A DNA stretch of 64,000 bases, taken from the NCBI GenBank assembly GCA_025618425.1, contig CM046833.1:3089672-3153671 (forward strand), given 5' to 3'. The notes under the pieces are model-generated. The model was not told the DNA's origin. It made no database searches and saw nothing but the letters and a program-made list of their open reading frames with translations. This document shows positions 1-10,734 of this stretch, piece after piece. Origin of the DNA: Heliocidaris tuberculata. Lineage: Eukaryota > Echinodermata > Echinoidea > Camarodonta > Echinometridae. The position numbers were made by a program, and so were the translations under genes. Each line of letters opens with the position of its first letter. Position 1 is the stretch's first letter.

Positions 1-440
1 AAAGGGGGTCTAAGGAACTGACTTCAAGGTGTAAAATACGGGGTCTTGGGAACTATGATCTATTGGGCAGAGTGAAAAACAGGGTCTAGGGAACTACAAA
101 ACTAACCTCGCTTTATCGGCGGTACACCTTCGCTATCGCAGGATCTCGGGACGGGCCACGCCGGGGGCCGCGCCCGCGCCGTGTAGCGCTAGTAGCTAGC
201 TAGCTGGAGCAGTTTTCAAGGCTCGCGCGACGAAAGGGCCTAGGGCGCGAGACCAGGTCGAGCGACCACAGCCTCCGCCACGCTCCCGGCCGCATGCGAA
301 CGGATATGTTTCATAACGGGGGTCTTCAGAGCGGGGCTGAGCGGCTCCTGAGCGGAACTGAGTATCTAGAGAACGGAAATCGGGGTCTGAAAAAGGGGGT
401 CATCAAAGCGGCACGTCCCCGTACCACCAATATACGTGAG
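1..440. repeat. GC-rich dispersed repeat, unclassified
   Basis: Short motifs such as GGGGTCT..GGAAC recur (positions 5, 40, 80, 320, 380). A GC-rich centre at 140-300 contains CGCG-type and TAGCTAGCTAGC words. No long ORF with protein-family features is visible. It is probably a non-autonomous element end; the left border lies outside the window. Confidence 0.3.
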
Positions 441-451
441 TGCCCCCCCCC

Positions 452-1168
452 CCGGGCCTCAAACTGGTCAGAAACAAACCTAGAGAGGATCTTTTATCGA
501 CAGCATCCAAACATAGGGATAATGAACGGATTCCCCTTGTTACTACCTACCACCCTAAGGCTAAGAAGCTAGTTAGCACCATTAAGAAGGAGTGGTCAGC
601 CAATATGAATCTCGACCACACACTTTCTATGACTATGGTCAACCCCCTCTACATTCGCAGCGCCAGCCACCCAACTTAAAGAGACTCCTAGTGAGCAGTG
701 AACTCCCTAAACCCTCACCCCCTAAAGGCAATAAGTTATGTGGCAAACCTCGATGTCAGGTCTGCAGACATTTGATAACTGACCCGGTTGTTCAGATTTC
801 CCCGTCGTACACTATCCGCCCACCCAATCACACCTGCGACGCAAACAATGTCCTATATTGTATCATGTGTGCACAATGTCCCGGTGTCTCCTACAGTGGC
901 GAAACTAGTACACGATTCCGAACTAGGTTGAATAACCATAATAGTTCAATTAAAATGAACAGAAAGGATTTCCCAGTGGCCAATCACTTCAACTTACCAA
1001 ACCATTCCACTAACGATCTCAAAGTCTGTATCTTTGGCGGTGGATACAAATCTGCTTAAGAAAGAAAATGGGCGGAACTACGATACATCGTGGAATGCCG
1101 GAGCTTTGAAAACGGCTTAAACAAAGACCTTTCCTGGCTCAGCCCATTCACATTTTACCGATAGGCTC
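452..1168 (+). pseudogene. Penelope-like element remnant: RT C-terminus and GIY-YIG endonuclease
   Basis: Two frames together give a decayed Penelope-like polyprotein end. Frame 2 (about 515-640) reads RIPLVTTYHPKAKKLVSTIK, the post-RT linker. Frame 1 (about 640-1059) reads PPLHSQRQPPNLKRLL, a Cys pair motif (CGKPRCQVC), LYCIMCAQCPGVSYSGET, STRFRTRLNNH and PVANHFNLPNH. The last parts are the GIY-YIG nuclease hallmarks (Y..Y.GET, R..R...H, H). Defects are a frameshift near 620-650 and an in-frame TAA at 1057-1059, after which KWAELRYIVECR continues the family C-terminus to a final stop near 1167. It cannot make a working enzyme. The upstream RT domain is absent. Confidence 0.75.
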
Positions 1169-1237
1169 ATACTTTATCAGTTTTATTTTCATCTGGCATC
1201 CTCGATTCTTCCCTTTTCCTTTTCTCAAGGATACTTA

Positions 1238-1239
1238 TC

Positions 1240-1273
<34 letters not shown>

Positions 1274-1305
1274 GTTATTATTATTATTATTATCATTGTT
1301 ACTTT
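1238..1305. repeat. (TTA)n microsatellite
   Basis: About 20 TTA/ATT units with a few interruptions, directly downstream of the Penelope-like remnant. Confidence 0.9.
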
Positions 1306-1570
1306 TAATACTCTCAAACTTTGAGGTGTATTTAACCTTGCTCTCTGTGCAGCTTACGCTATCTCAGCGTGACTTTATTATGACGTTAATTGCGTCATAA
1401 TCCTCTTTTATGCGCTTAACCAATGAACGCCGTTTTAAGATTTAATGTCTAATGCTTAGCAACACCCGCGCACCTTAATGGTTGTCATGATCACGCTTAG
1501 ATTGCGTTCGCTTATAATAAACAACATCTTTGTTATTATTTGTATAATCTTGCATTGTAAGTTTTTATCC

Positions 1571-1606
1571 CTGAAGAAGGGGGAGGGCCCCCGAAAATTC
1601 GGATCG
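1571..1606 (+). ncRNA. Degenerate hammerhead-ribozyme-like motif at Penelope 3' end
   Basis: The core CTGAAGA is followed by a G5/C5 hairpin and GAAA, then ATTC and GGAT. The GGAT can pair with ATCC just upstream of the core as a short stem I, leaving U-C before the predicted cut. An additional A sits between the core and stem II, and stem I is only about 4 bp, so activity is doubtful. Hammerhead motifs are known in the terminal repeats of Penelope-like elements. Orientation and position, downstream of the + strand Penelope remnant, fit. Confidence 0.35.
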
Positions 1607-1655
1607 AATAAATTTCAGTTGGCAATTAATGCATTTCTACTGTGTTCTTCTTGTA

Positions 1656-1656
1656 A

Positions 1657-1724
<68 letters not shown>
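1656..1724. repeat. (TA)n microsatellite
   Basis: Nearly pure AT dinucleotides. They give spurious Tyr/Ile ORFs on both strands. Confidence 0.95.
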
Positions 1725-1878
1725 GGCCCTTTGGGGAAATCATACCCCCCAGGTATGAGGACCTGTCTATGCCAATGTTTGTATAAGTACATATTGGTAG
1801 GCTGATCCTATGTTTCATCATTTCTTTCCAGCGGGTTGTCGGTCTACTGAGATAATCCCAGCATATTGTTCTATATCA

Positions 1879-2049
1879 GGGGGGTGTTTCATAAAGCTAT
1901 TCGTAAGTTACGCACGACTTTACGAACGACTGGTGATCAGTTCTTGTGCTCAATGATTGAGAATCGATTAGTAATAGCACCCAAGAACATGTTCCAGTCG
2001 TTCGTAAAGTCATGCGTAACTTTACGAACAGCTTTATGAAACACCCCCC
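1879..2049. mobile_element. Palindromic MITE with GGGGGGTGTTTCATAAAGC ends
   Basis: 171 bp. The left arm starts with six G then TGTTTCATAAAGC and ends near ACGAACGACTGG. The right arm is its near-perfect reverse complement, with arms of about 55 bp and no coding capacity. The target duplication is unclear. It belongs to the terminal type shared with 10308-10465, 14588-14733 and 50756-52401. Confidence 0.8.
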
Positions 2050-2894
2050 AGGTAATGAGCAGTGACAAAATGTAATATATTTGAGAAGTCGCAAACCTCT
2101 CAGTATGATGCTACGGAACTGGTTCCCACAAGCTCCCATTGGCTAAATACGCTGTGTGTCATGACAAGTCTATTGTGTGTTTATTCCTATTAAGCGGGGT
2201 TAATTCACATGCATGCGCTCAGCATGAATGAAAACTGAATTCCCTGGGGTGGACTGGAACCGGATTGGAAGCAATAGGGAAAGCCCGGAGGAATTAAGCA
2301 CCTGGAATGAAACTTGTTTTCAACTTTACACCAAAAATGATATTCTTCGAAACGGGCCGGGGCGGGCCAGAACGGCCAGAACGAAGGAATGAAAAAATCT
2401 ACCCACCGCACACTATATACTGAGTGCCCCCCCCCCCCCATTCTAGCGACGCCCCTGGCTGTTAGTAGACTCCAAGTAATATATTAATGGTATATTATTT
2501 TCCTTTGTTCGACTTTTATATCCAATAAAGTGATTAACTACAGTTATAATGTGAGCCGGTCTCCCCATGATTTTGAAGTTTTAGAAGTAAAATTATTTGT
2601 GGTGTATTGGTCAGAAATTTGGGGGTAAAATGCTCTGAAATATGGCAAAGATTGCACCAGAGAGCATCTAAAACCCCTGAGCTTCCAGGGCCCTTAAGCG
2701 GGCCCTGGACCCCTGCCGCAAGGGAGATAAATATTATTCGCGCAAATATATCTCTCTCTACTTAAGGTGCGAACCCCCCCCCCCCCCCCAAAAAAAAAAA
2801 AAAAAAAAAAGAAGAAAGAAAAAAAAAGAAGCTTATACGGGCTTGTAAAGTAAGTGTTATTTAGTATAAGATTTTATTTCTTTACTGTTGTTAG
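2050..2894. other. Intergenic or intron sequence with two homopolymer blocks
   Basis: No gene seen. A poly-C run at 2427-2440 is followed by GCGACGCCCCTG, which resembles the right end of a hAT-like poly-G element. A C-run then A-run at 2776-2827 looks like another element end. Confidence 0.4.
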
Positions 2895-3054
2895 TAAAAA
2901 GTCTTTGTCGAATCTTGAATGTGCAGGCATGGATAAAACGCCCCCACGGGAAACCATGATGAATGCCATGCCCAATGAGAAGTCATCGATCCATCTCGGA
3001 AGCCGATCACGAAACACTTCCATATCACCGTATCTCTACAAAATGGTGCGACCA
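2895..3054 (+). CDS. CHST15-like: CHST15-like exon a (stem region)
   Basis: Open for 53 codons plus one leading base, ending ...SPYLYKMVRP at a consensus donor, CCA|GTAAGT. It ends in phase 0, exactly as needed to join the exon at 5953. The upstream acceptor chosen is the TTAG at 2891-2894, which follows a good pyrimidine tract. A second possible acceptor, GTGCAG ending at 2926, would shorten the exon by 32 bases and start just before an ATG. The sequence is polar (MDKTPPRETMM..., NEKSSIHLGSRSRN), as expected for the poorly conserved Golgi stem. It has no recognisable domain itself and is assigned by splice phase and position, so it is less certain than the later exons. If the ATG at 2929 is the true start, a form lacking a membrane anchor would result. 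Confidence 0.6.
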
Positions 3055-3302
3055 GTAAGTATATGCAATGTATTTCGTCATATTTGGTCTTATTTAACCA
3101 GGTTAGCCAGATGATCACTATGAATACCGCTCTTTCTGCGGGCCAAGCAATTGCCAGGTACCCATTTAATACACCTGGGTCGAGAGGGACAAAATGAAGG
3201 CAAAACACCTTGTCTAAGGATGTAAGCACCGAGCAAGGATCGGACCCAGGAGCTCTCGTATGAGAGTCAAGAACCCCTTCATCAATGTTCCACATGTGCT
3301 TC

Positions 3303-4560
3303 CACATAATTTTACCACATAATTATACCACATAATTATACCACTTAATTATACCATATAATAATTATACCAAATAATTATACCACATAATTATGACACA
3401 TAATTATACCACATAATTATACCACATAACTATACCACATAATTATACCACATAATTATGCCACATAATTATACCACATAATTATACCACTTAATTATAC
3501 CACATAATAATTATACCACATAATTATACCACATAATTATGACACATAATTATACCACATAACTATACCACATAATTATACCACATAATAATTATACCAC
3601 ATAATTATACCACATAATAATTATACCACATAATTATACCACATAATTATACCACATAATCATACCACATGATAATTATACCACATAATTATACCACATA
3701 ATTGTACCACATAATTATTATACCACATAATTATACCACATAATTATACAAAATAATTATACAACATAATTATACCACATTATTATACCACATACTTATA
3801 CCACATATTTATACCACATAATAATTATACCACATAATTATACCAAATAATTATACATTATTATACCACATAATTATACCACATTATTATACCACATAAT
3901 TATAGCACATAATTATACCACATAATAATTATACCACATAATTGTACCACATAATAATTATACCACATAATTATACCACATTATTATACCACATACTTAT
4001 ACCACATAATTATACCACATTATTATACCACATACTTATACCACATATTTATACCACATAATTATACCACATAATTATACCAAATAATTATACATTATTA
4101 TACCACATAATTATACCACATTATTATACCACATAATTATAGCACATAATTATACCACATAATAATCATACCACATAATTATACCACATAATAGTTATAC
4201 CACATAATTATACCACATAATAATTATAGCACATAATTATACCACATAATTATACCACATAATAATTATACCACATAATTATACCACATAATTGTACCAC
4301 ATAATAATTATACCACATAATTATACCACATTATTATACCACATACTTATACCACATATTTATACCACATAATTATACCACATAATTATACCACATAATT
4401 ATACCAAATAATTATACATTATTATACCACATAATTATACCACATTATTATACCACATAATTATACCACATGATAATTATACCACATAATTATACCACAT
4501 AATAATCATACCACATAATTATACCATATAATTATGCCACATAATACCACATAATTATAC
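3303..4560. repeat. ATAATTATACCAC minisatellite, 1.26 kb
   Basis: Roughly 85-90 units, mostly of 13 bases (ATAATTATACCAC). Interspersed 16-base units carry an extra AAT, and variants read TTATTATACCAC, ACTTATACCAC or ATTTATACCAC. Blocks of variant units recur in the same order (for example around 3770-3900, 4000-4130 and 4320-4450), showing higher-order duplication. It starts 250 bases after the exon a donor and is therefore intronic. Confidence 0.95.
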
Positions 4561-5160
4561 ATCAGCGCAGTGGGTTCCTTGTAAGAAAGGACTACAACGG
4601 TTGTACTTCCTCAGAAAACTAACATCGCTTTATGTTGATCGCACTATAATGGTTCTGTTCTACAAATCAATGATCGAAAGCATCTTTGCATTTGATTGTG
4701 TAGTCTGGTACTCCAGGTGTCGTAAGGAAGACTTCAATGCGTTAAAGAAAATTGTAAGACAGGCTGAGAAGTTACTAGGGCAAGAATTACACTTCGAAGA
4801 TCTGTGTAGAAAGAGAATTGTAGAAAAAGCAAAATCGATCCTCAGAAATAGCTTGCATCCCTTGAATGAAAACTATATAATGATGCGGTCCGGAAACAGG
4901 TTGAGATTATCACGTCGCCGCACAAATAGGCTCCTCAATTCATTTGTTCAAAGTTCTATCAGAATTCTGAATGATGAAGGTGTAGTAGCTAACATTTAGA
5001 GTAAGTAGGCCTATATACAAGGGTCATTTCATTTCTTCATTAATTTAGGACATGCTTGTATTTTTATTGCACATATCCAAACGTTATTGAATAATAGGAT
5101 ATAATAGAGAATAATAATAGTAATAATGATAATAATAATAATAATAATAATATATCTTGT
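4561..5160 (+). pseudogene. LINE fragment: C-terminal end of reverse transcriptase ORF (CR1/L2-like)
   Basis: The open frame 4574-4999 encodes KKGLQRLYFLRKLTSLYVD, then FYKSMIESIFAF, VVWYSRC, KKIVRQAEKLLG, HPLNENYIMMRSGNRLRL and a C-terminal LLNSFVQSSIRILN. This is the characteristic post-RT tail of vertebrate- and echinoderm-type CR1/L2 LINEs. It is 5' truncated, its border abutting the minisatellite, and has a stop at 4999. An AAT-rich tract at 5098-5150 is the likely 3' tail. It is too short to be functional. Confidence 0.75.
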
Positions 5161-5952
5161 TTACCCGGGGTGGCCTCATCAGTGTTGTATACTGTTCTCC
5201 CCGAGGCCCTGCAGTCATATTGTTACTCCGGCTTTATATAGAATGTAAATAAGCGATATTTATCAACTAAATTATCACTTTAAAATATATATTTCTTACA
5301 ACATGTTTTCATAATGACTAAAGTCTGATTCAACAATTATCCCATTATGCCTTGGATTGCTCTTTTCTTTTTCTTTTCTTTTTTTACTTATAATTCTTAT
5401 CAGTATACACAAAAACTTCTGCATAATAGATGTCATTTTCTCATTTTCTTTTTCGATAATGATATGTTATTTATTATATAGGTCACTATTATCTAATGAA
5501 TTAGTGCAATCTTCGAGTTATTTTCCCGATACACCCCATTTAGTATAGTTATATAACATTATCGATGCATGTACATGTATCTATTTTTATGTTTATGGAC
5601 GCAAAGATGTATTTATGTTTATGTTTGTAACCTTTGCCATGTAAATACAACGAATTTCCATATATGAATGGACAATAAATGAACCTTTACCTATACCTAT
5701 CATATTTGAGAGAGGGAATGTATTCCATGTACCTGTAGGAAAAAAAAATCGAAAAAGGAGGACAGCAATGGGGAACTTTGATAGAGCTACGCACCAATGC
5801 TCTCTCATTTTTTCTTACAGATTAAGAGTCGCCATAGTTGTTTACATTTCGTATGTATATATCTTAAAGATCAAATTAACAGATGAAAGTATTTCTAAAT
5901 GCACCTTTTTTATTGAATAAGTTTTCATACATGCACTCTTATATTATTTTAG
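5161..5952. other. AT-rich intron sequence, nothing recognised
   Basis: AT-rich intron between the LINE fragment and exon b. No domain, RNA or terminal repeat is evident. Confidence 0.5.
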
Positions 5953-6175
5953 GGTGTGTTTAAGTCCTTGCCACTCAAGTTCCTCGAAGGATACAAAAGC
6001 CCATGCTGGATGTTTCAAACAAAACAATACTCTAGAACTCTTCGCTGCCTACCCTACTTTTATCTTATCGGTTTCGCAAAGTCTGGCTCAACGGAATTAT
6101 GGGTAAAGTTGACACAACACCCGCAAGTCTACGACGTGTTTAAAGAGACAAGGTGGTGGCAACATATCTATAATG
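5953..6175 (+). CDS. CHST15-like: CHST15-like exon b (5'-phosphosulfate binding loop)
   Basis: This exon follows the acceptor TTATTTTAG at 5952 and ends at AATG|GTGCGT in phase 1. It begins GVFKSLPLKFLEGYKSPCW and continues with LRCLPYFYLIGFAKSGST. The GFAKSGST stretch is the sulfotransferase 5'-PSB loop that holds the 5'-phosphosulfate of PAPS, with the expected Lys and the Ser/Thr pair. The following segment, ELWVKLTQHPQVYDVFKETRWW, fits the helix and the KE(T/P)..(F/W)W substrate loop of CHST15-type enzymes. There is no stop or frameshift. This is the start of the catalytic domain. Confidence 0.9.
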
Positions 6176-6486
6176 GTGCGTTTTCATTGCCACTCTCCTT
6201 ACAATAATATATTATCTTTAAGATAATTATATCGGGGTTTTTTTTATCATATATTATTAATTTTTAAAGAATTATTTTGAGGTTTTCTCGTTCATTTTTA
6301 CACTCTTTTCAATGATCAATTTCGTACATTTCGTCCATGCAATTTCGTCTCATCTCTTCGTGATCTTGCACATCTTATGGTGAACTTAGTCTTTGGTGAT
6401 TTATTTTTTTAACTTTTTGCCATTCTTTTTCATAATTGTACATCCAACTTGATCAAAGACAATGCAATTTCGTCACCCCCAGCTGA

Positions 6487-6721
6487 CACTGGCGTACTGG
6501 TGGGGGAGCGTGGGGCTGCAGCCCCCTCAAAAGTTCCACGCCCCCCCCCAAAAAAAAAGAGGAAGGAAAATATTCAAATTATACTACCTACCGGATAAAA
6601 GAGAAAATTGTCTTTTCTTTAAAAAGTCGAATTTTTTATTGCTCGCTTGCAAGTATTCGGAAATTGTGCTCCGCATGCCTATGCTCAGCCCCCTCAAAAT
6701 ATTTTAATAATTACGCTAATG
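6487..6721. mobile_element. hAT-type MITE with poly-G/poly-C interior
   Basis: 235 bp, starting CACTGGCGTACTGG and ending TTACGCTAATG. It is flanked by a perfect 8-base direct repeat, CCAGCTGA (6479-6486 and 6722-6729), the target-duplication length of hAT transposons. The interior has a C-run followed by an A-run at 6541-6558. There is no transposase. It sits in the 726-base intron between exons b and c. Confidence 0.8.
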
Positions 6722-6901
6722 CCAGCTGAACATGTGATTGCATGAATCACTTTCATCACTTTGCAGTCAATTTCGTCAAAGCGTCTTTCAGATTAGTCTC
6801 ATGCTAACAAAATCACCTTCGTGTAACTACGTACAAGTCATGTATGATGTTCTTGGCAGTTTGTGACTCTTTTTCTCCTATAATAATTTATTTCATTAAA
6901 G

Positions 6902-6994
6902 GCAGGTCGTTTGAAGACTATTTGAATGGACGGTCTGCAGGTATGGTCAGCATGTTCAATAAGAGTGACAGTCTGAAGACTCGGCTTATTACAG
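6902..6994 (+). CDS. CHST15-like: CHST15-like exon c
   Basis: A short exon of 93 bases. The acceptor is ATTAAAG ending at 6901 and the donor is ACAG|GTAGAT. The first two bases complete the Gly codon begun by the previous exon, giving YNG-RSFEDYLNGRSAGMVSMF. It ends in phase 1 inside a Gly codon after RLITG. FEDYL followed by an alpha-helical stretch and an I(I/T)G end matches the CHST15-type segment just before the conserved G(D/E)xxPS..WDN motif. The acceptor is weak in pyrimidines next to the AG, but the phase agreement on both sides leaves little doubt. Confidence 0.82.
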
Positions 6995-7033
6995 GTAGAT
7001 CATTAGTACATAGATTTATTATCAAGCAAAGGG

Positions 7034-7330
7034 CGTTACGGTCGTACAATGATAAAACATTGGCATGGTTGAGATGATATGTTTAATCATGCTCCATGAC
7101 AGTAGCCTAGGAAGATACAGAGAGTAGAGGTATTATAAAAGTATACTAAAAATCTTTCGGAGTGTTGTACTTCCAAAATATGGAATAAAGTTCAATGATA
7201 CAGTCGGATGATGCCTATATTATTATCCTAAGTTTGGTCGTAAAATGATAAACACTGGCATGGTTGAGATGACAAGTTTAATGGGGAGATATAGAAGCAG
7301 GGATATTATAACACGATCGCAAAAGACTTT
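7034..7330. repeat. Tandem duplication, about 200-bp unit
   Basis: The segment starting GTCGTACAATGATAAAACAT (7040) is repeated at about 7241 (GTCGTAAAATGATAAACACT), including the shared GGCATGGTTGAGATGA and the GATAtAgAaG..ATTATAA parts. Confidence 0.65.
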
Positions 7331-7745
7331 CGAAAAAATAGACTAAAGCAATTTCAACCGAGTCCGTTCGCTATTCATAAAGACCGCTATTCATAGAAAA
7401 CCGCTATTCATTTAACACGCGTTATGAATAGAGGTCCTGATGAATAGTTATGAATGGAAGTCCTTATGAATAGCGAGGTAATTTGCTCGCTATTTAGAAG
7501 GACCGCTATTCATTTAGTCACCGTTATGGATAGAGGTCCTTATGAATAAGTGGTCCTTATGAATAGCGGTCCTTATGACTAGCGAGGTTACCCTATTTCA
7601 ACAGCCTTGCCATCACATATTACAATATGCGAACGTTACAATGACATATTACATAATCCGACCATGATTTCAATATGCGATACATTGTGGCATTGAAATT
7701 TCTCTGAGGTGATTTCTCGAAAGCTTTTGCGATCATGTTTTATCA
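7305..7745. mobile_element. Nested palindromic MITEs (TTCGAAA-type host, CCGCTATTCAT-type insert)
   Basis: The outer element has arms ACACGATCGCAAAAGACTTTCG (about 7312) and the inverse near 7715-7735 (CGAAAGCTTTTGCGATCATG), and resembles the complete copy at 18967-19149. It is interrupted at about 7360-7605 by an element built of repeated ACCGCTATTCATAAGGAC words in both orientations. That same insert type recurs at 28969-29116. Confidence 0.6.
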
Positions 7746-8577
7746 AATGTGTATACTATGTACCCCATTATCCGAAACAAAACTTATACCATCTTCTGCC
7801 CAACTAACTCTGTTAAATTCTGTCAAGTTTTTGGTACCAAAATCTTCGAAGGTTTGTAGAATTTATCAATTCCTTCGATGCTTATGTTGGGCACTCTTTA
7901 CTCGGTAATTAAAAAATTATTTGAAGGGGGCAAGTGGGGAGCTTGCCCCTGGAAATTATCCAACTAAGAGAACAAAAATAAATGACATTTCTCTTCCTTG
8001 AGGAAGTTATTGCTGAGTGAGTAATTACCATATTTCTGTTGAAACTTCGTAAATTATGAAGATTTTCTCACAAATTTTCTGCTCGGGGCAATCATCGCGG
8101 ATAAATTGATATTATTATTATTGGTTATAAAGCCAAACTTTAAAAATTAAGAAAGGGGAAGCGGCATCCAAGTATCTTCTAATAAATAGATAAACAAAAT
8201 TACACATCCTTCTTATGTGACGAATTGAATTCAGTCTGAAATCATGCAAATCAACGGATTTTGCATGTTTTATAAATGAAGAGTTTCATCGCAAAACGGG
8301 TTATATCCATTTTCAATGAAATGAGAAAAGGTGACCTTTTTTGTTATGACTAAAACTAATAATCCCTCAGTTATGATTCTTTGTGTTATTATATAACCTC
8401 AAAAGAGTAGCCGTGAAATGACACCATTAATTCACATTCAGTTTTCTAAATTTTTCTGAAAAAATGATAAATTTGTAGGTTTTATTGCAAAACGGGTTAT
8501 ATCCCAGACTTAGTTTTATTGCAAAATGGATTATATCCATCTCAAGTGAATTTCCAATAAATTTCGACAGTATACTG
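7746..8577. other. Intron sequence, nothing recognised
   Basis: AT-rich. Two related segments (TTTTATTGCAAAACGGGTTATAT at about 8478 and 8514, with a similar word near 8290) suggest a decayed repeat, but no class can be assigned. Confidence 0.4.
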
Positions 8578-8712
8578 GGGTACAGGGGCGTAGATAGCGG
8601 GGGGATGGGGGGGGGGGGGTATGCATCCCCCAACTTTTCGGGTGGGGGGATGGTGTGTACAAACATCCCCCCAGGTTTCACCCCACCAAAAAAAAAAAAA
8701 GTGGTGGAAAAT
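8578..8712. repeat. Poly-G element fragment
   Basis: It begins CAGGGGCGTAGATAGC, a hAT-like left end as in the other poly-G elements, then G-runs at 8600-8621 and 8642-8649, a C-run and an A-run. A matching right end and target duplication were not found. Confidence 0.5.
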
Positions 8713-8971
8713 ATACATTTCTATATTATGTTGTAGATAAATATAATTTTATATATTACATCTATTAATGTTATTTTTATATATTCTTTATTTCATTATA
8801 AATGTTATATATCTGTGTACAATATTGTAGATTTATATGAATGAATTAATATTTATCTACAATGCTGTCGTGCCTTCTGATTTTTCCCGATATATTTTTA
8901 CAGCACTAGAAAGTGAAAACCATCTACTCGAAATTATACAACATGGGTGTTGATCTGGGAGTGATATAGAG

Positions 8972-8972
<1 letters not shown>

Positions 8973-9015
<43 letters not shown>
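8973..9015. repeat. (TA)n microsatellite
   Basis: Pure TA dinucleotides followed by T-rich TTTTGTTTTTTTG. Confidence 0.9.
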
Positions 9016-9019
<4 letters not shown>

Positions 9020-9194
9020 TTTTTTTGTTTTGTTTTTTTGTTGAATGAAGTGGGGGTAGGGGAGTTGTTGGCCTGCATGTGTTACCATCCCCAAACATAT
9101 TTAGAGGTGATTTTTTTTTTTTGAAGCCACAATGCAGAAAAATTATTTAGATTAAAAGTACATGTAATTATTCAGGATTGAGAGGGTTCAGATC

Positions 9195-9290
9195 ATAGGC
9201 GCCGGAAGTGGGGGGGGGGGGGGCAAAAATGCATTTTCGCCCCCCCCCAAAAAAAAGCCCCCCCATAAAAAAAAAAAAAAATCAGTAGTA
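9195..9290. repeat. Poly-G element left end (CATAGGCGCCGGAAG type)
   Basis: CATAGGCGCCGGAAGT leads into a run of about 14 G, then GCAAAAATGCATTTTCGC, C-run, A-run and a second C-run. The same module appears at 16320-16395 and 35545-35647, the latter with target duplication. Confidence 0.6.
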
Positions 9291-9444
9291 AAGGAGTGAA
9301 AATCGTGTGTATATTAAAAGCTTGATTGCTTTATTACGTTATTGTAAGCCTTTGTATTCATTTTTCGTATTCATGGAGATCACTGAAGGCAGATAAAGCA
9401 TTCAAACTTTAAACTTTAACGTAGTGGAGGTTTTGTATTAGACG

Positions 9445-9670
9445 CAAGGTTGCCAGAGTTGGCAGAATTCTGCTTTCTGGCAAAATTTTGACCGCTTTAG
9501 CATAATTTGACAAAATTTAGCAGAATTTTAGCATAATTCTGGTGTTTTTTTTTTTTTTTGGTTGTCAGTGAATTTTCCAGTAAAAATACACCCCAAAAAT
9601 GCTGATAACCTTTTTTTTTTTTTGCTTGTCAGAGAATTTTCGAGTAAAATTTTGATTTAGCAGTAGGATC
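9445..9670. repeat. Dispersed repeat TTGCCAGAGTTGGCAGAATT, copy 1
   Basis: It starts AAGGTTGCCAGAGTTGGCAG and contains repeated TTAGCAGAATTTTAGCA words and T-runs at 9543-9559 and 9611-9622. A near-identical copy lies at 13566-13878. No coding capacity. Confidence 0.7.
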
Positions 9671-9910
9671 TGTATTGGGGGGGGGGGGGGAGGCACGTGC
9701 CCTCCTTTAAAAAGCCATTGATGATGCACTCGCAAACACACATGCCCTCTTTCTGTCACACATGATATACACTCGGCCCCCACACCCCCCCCCCCCCAAC
9801 ACTCACATATATCGTCTTCTTTTCTCCTTTTCTTTTCTCTCTTTTTATTTTTTTAAATTTTTTTAAATTTATTTATTTATTTATTTTTGCTCGCAATTCC
9901 ATGGAGGGTA
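9670..9910. repeat. Dispersed C-run repeat ATGCACTCGCAAACAC, copy 1
   Basis: A G-run, GGCACGTGCC, then GATGCACTCGCAAACACACA, a C-run at 9786-9797 and GCTCGCAATTCCA. It is homologous to the tandem units at 22547-22676 and 22682-22830. Confidence 0.6.
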
Positions 9911-10307
9911 CGTGCACATGCTGTCAACTTTGGGGAACTGCTTGAAGGGAGATCCGTTTTTTTTTTCTTCTACTCGCCAGCCCTCCAAAAGTCGCTCAGT
10001 GGAGGGGGGGGGGGTGTAGGAATATGTATGAATATTCATTATCTATGTAAGCTGGAGCGGCTACACTGTAATGGTATATATAAGCCTACTGCTGCAATGG
10101 AATGAGAAGTGCGAACGAAGTACACCCGCAACTCGATATGTGAACAAATAATGTATTCATATAAATGACTCTATGAGCATTTGAACACACCATCTGGGTT
10201 TTGATCCTTGTCAAGTGCCCTAAAATATCGACTCACTTTAAGAAGTGAGGAATGCCAGAAGTTTTGTCTTGAGAGGGAAGATGTAATAAGACTAGGTAAG
10301 AGACCAG

Positions 10308-10465
10308 GGCCTCGTTGCATAAAACTAACCATTAACGGTAACTTTGCCATCAATGGTAACTCCCATGGAAACCTTGATTTTGATTGGTTGTTGAGTGATG
10401 TTACCATGGTAGTTACCATTGATAGCAGAGTTACTATTAATGGTAAGTTTTATGCAACGGGGTCC
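10308..10465. mobile_element. Palindromic MITE with CTCGTTGCATAAAAC ends
   Basis: The left arm CTCGTTGCATAAAACTAACC and the right arm (its inverse, GGTAAGTTTTATGCAACGGG) enclose repeated TTACCATTgaTGGTAAC words. About 158 bp, no coding capacity. Confidence 0.75.
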
Positions 10466-10734
10466 AGGCTTACACTCATTAAAAATACATTCACAGTGCA
10501 GTACGACACAATATCCCGTGTATTGAATACGTCTATAGACTGCATGTTTCGTTAATTCAATTCATTGCTAGACCATTAATCATACCTTTGCACTGTCACA
10601 AAAGAAGTAAACAAGATGAATGCGACTGCGTCTCCTATATGCCTCCGCCTAAATTCAGTTTATTCAGTTGATGGCTCAAACTGTTCTTGAAATCTTGTGA
10701 TAATCAGAATAAAAAGCCTCTAATTACATGTTAA

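Noticed and set aside
3303..4560. CRISPR-like array
   Set aside because: Units are 13-16 bases, contiguous, without unique spacers, in a eukaryotic intron; it is a minisatellite.
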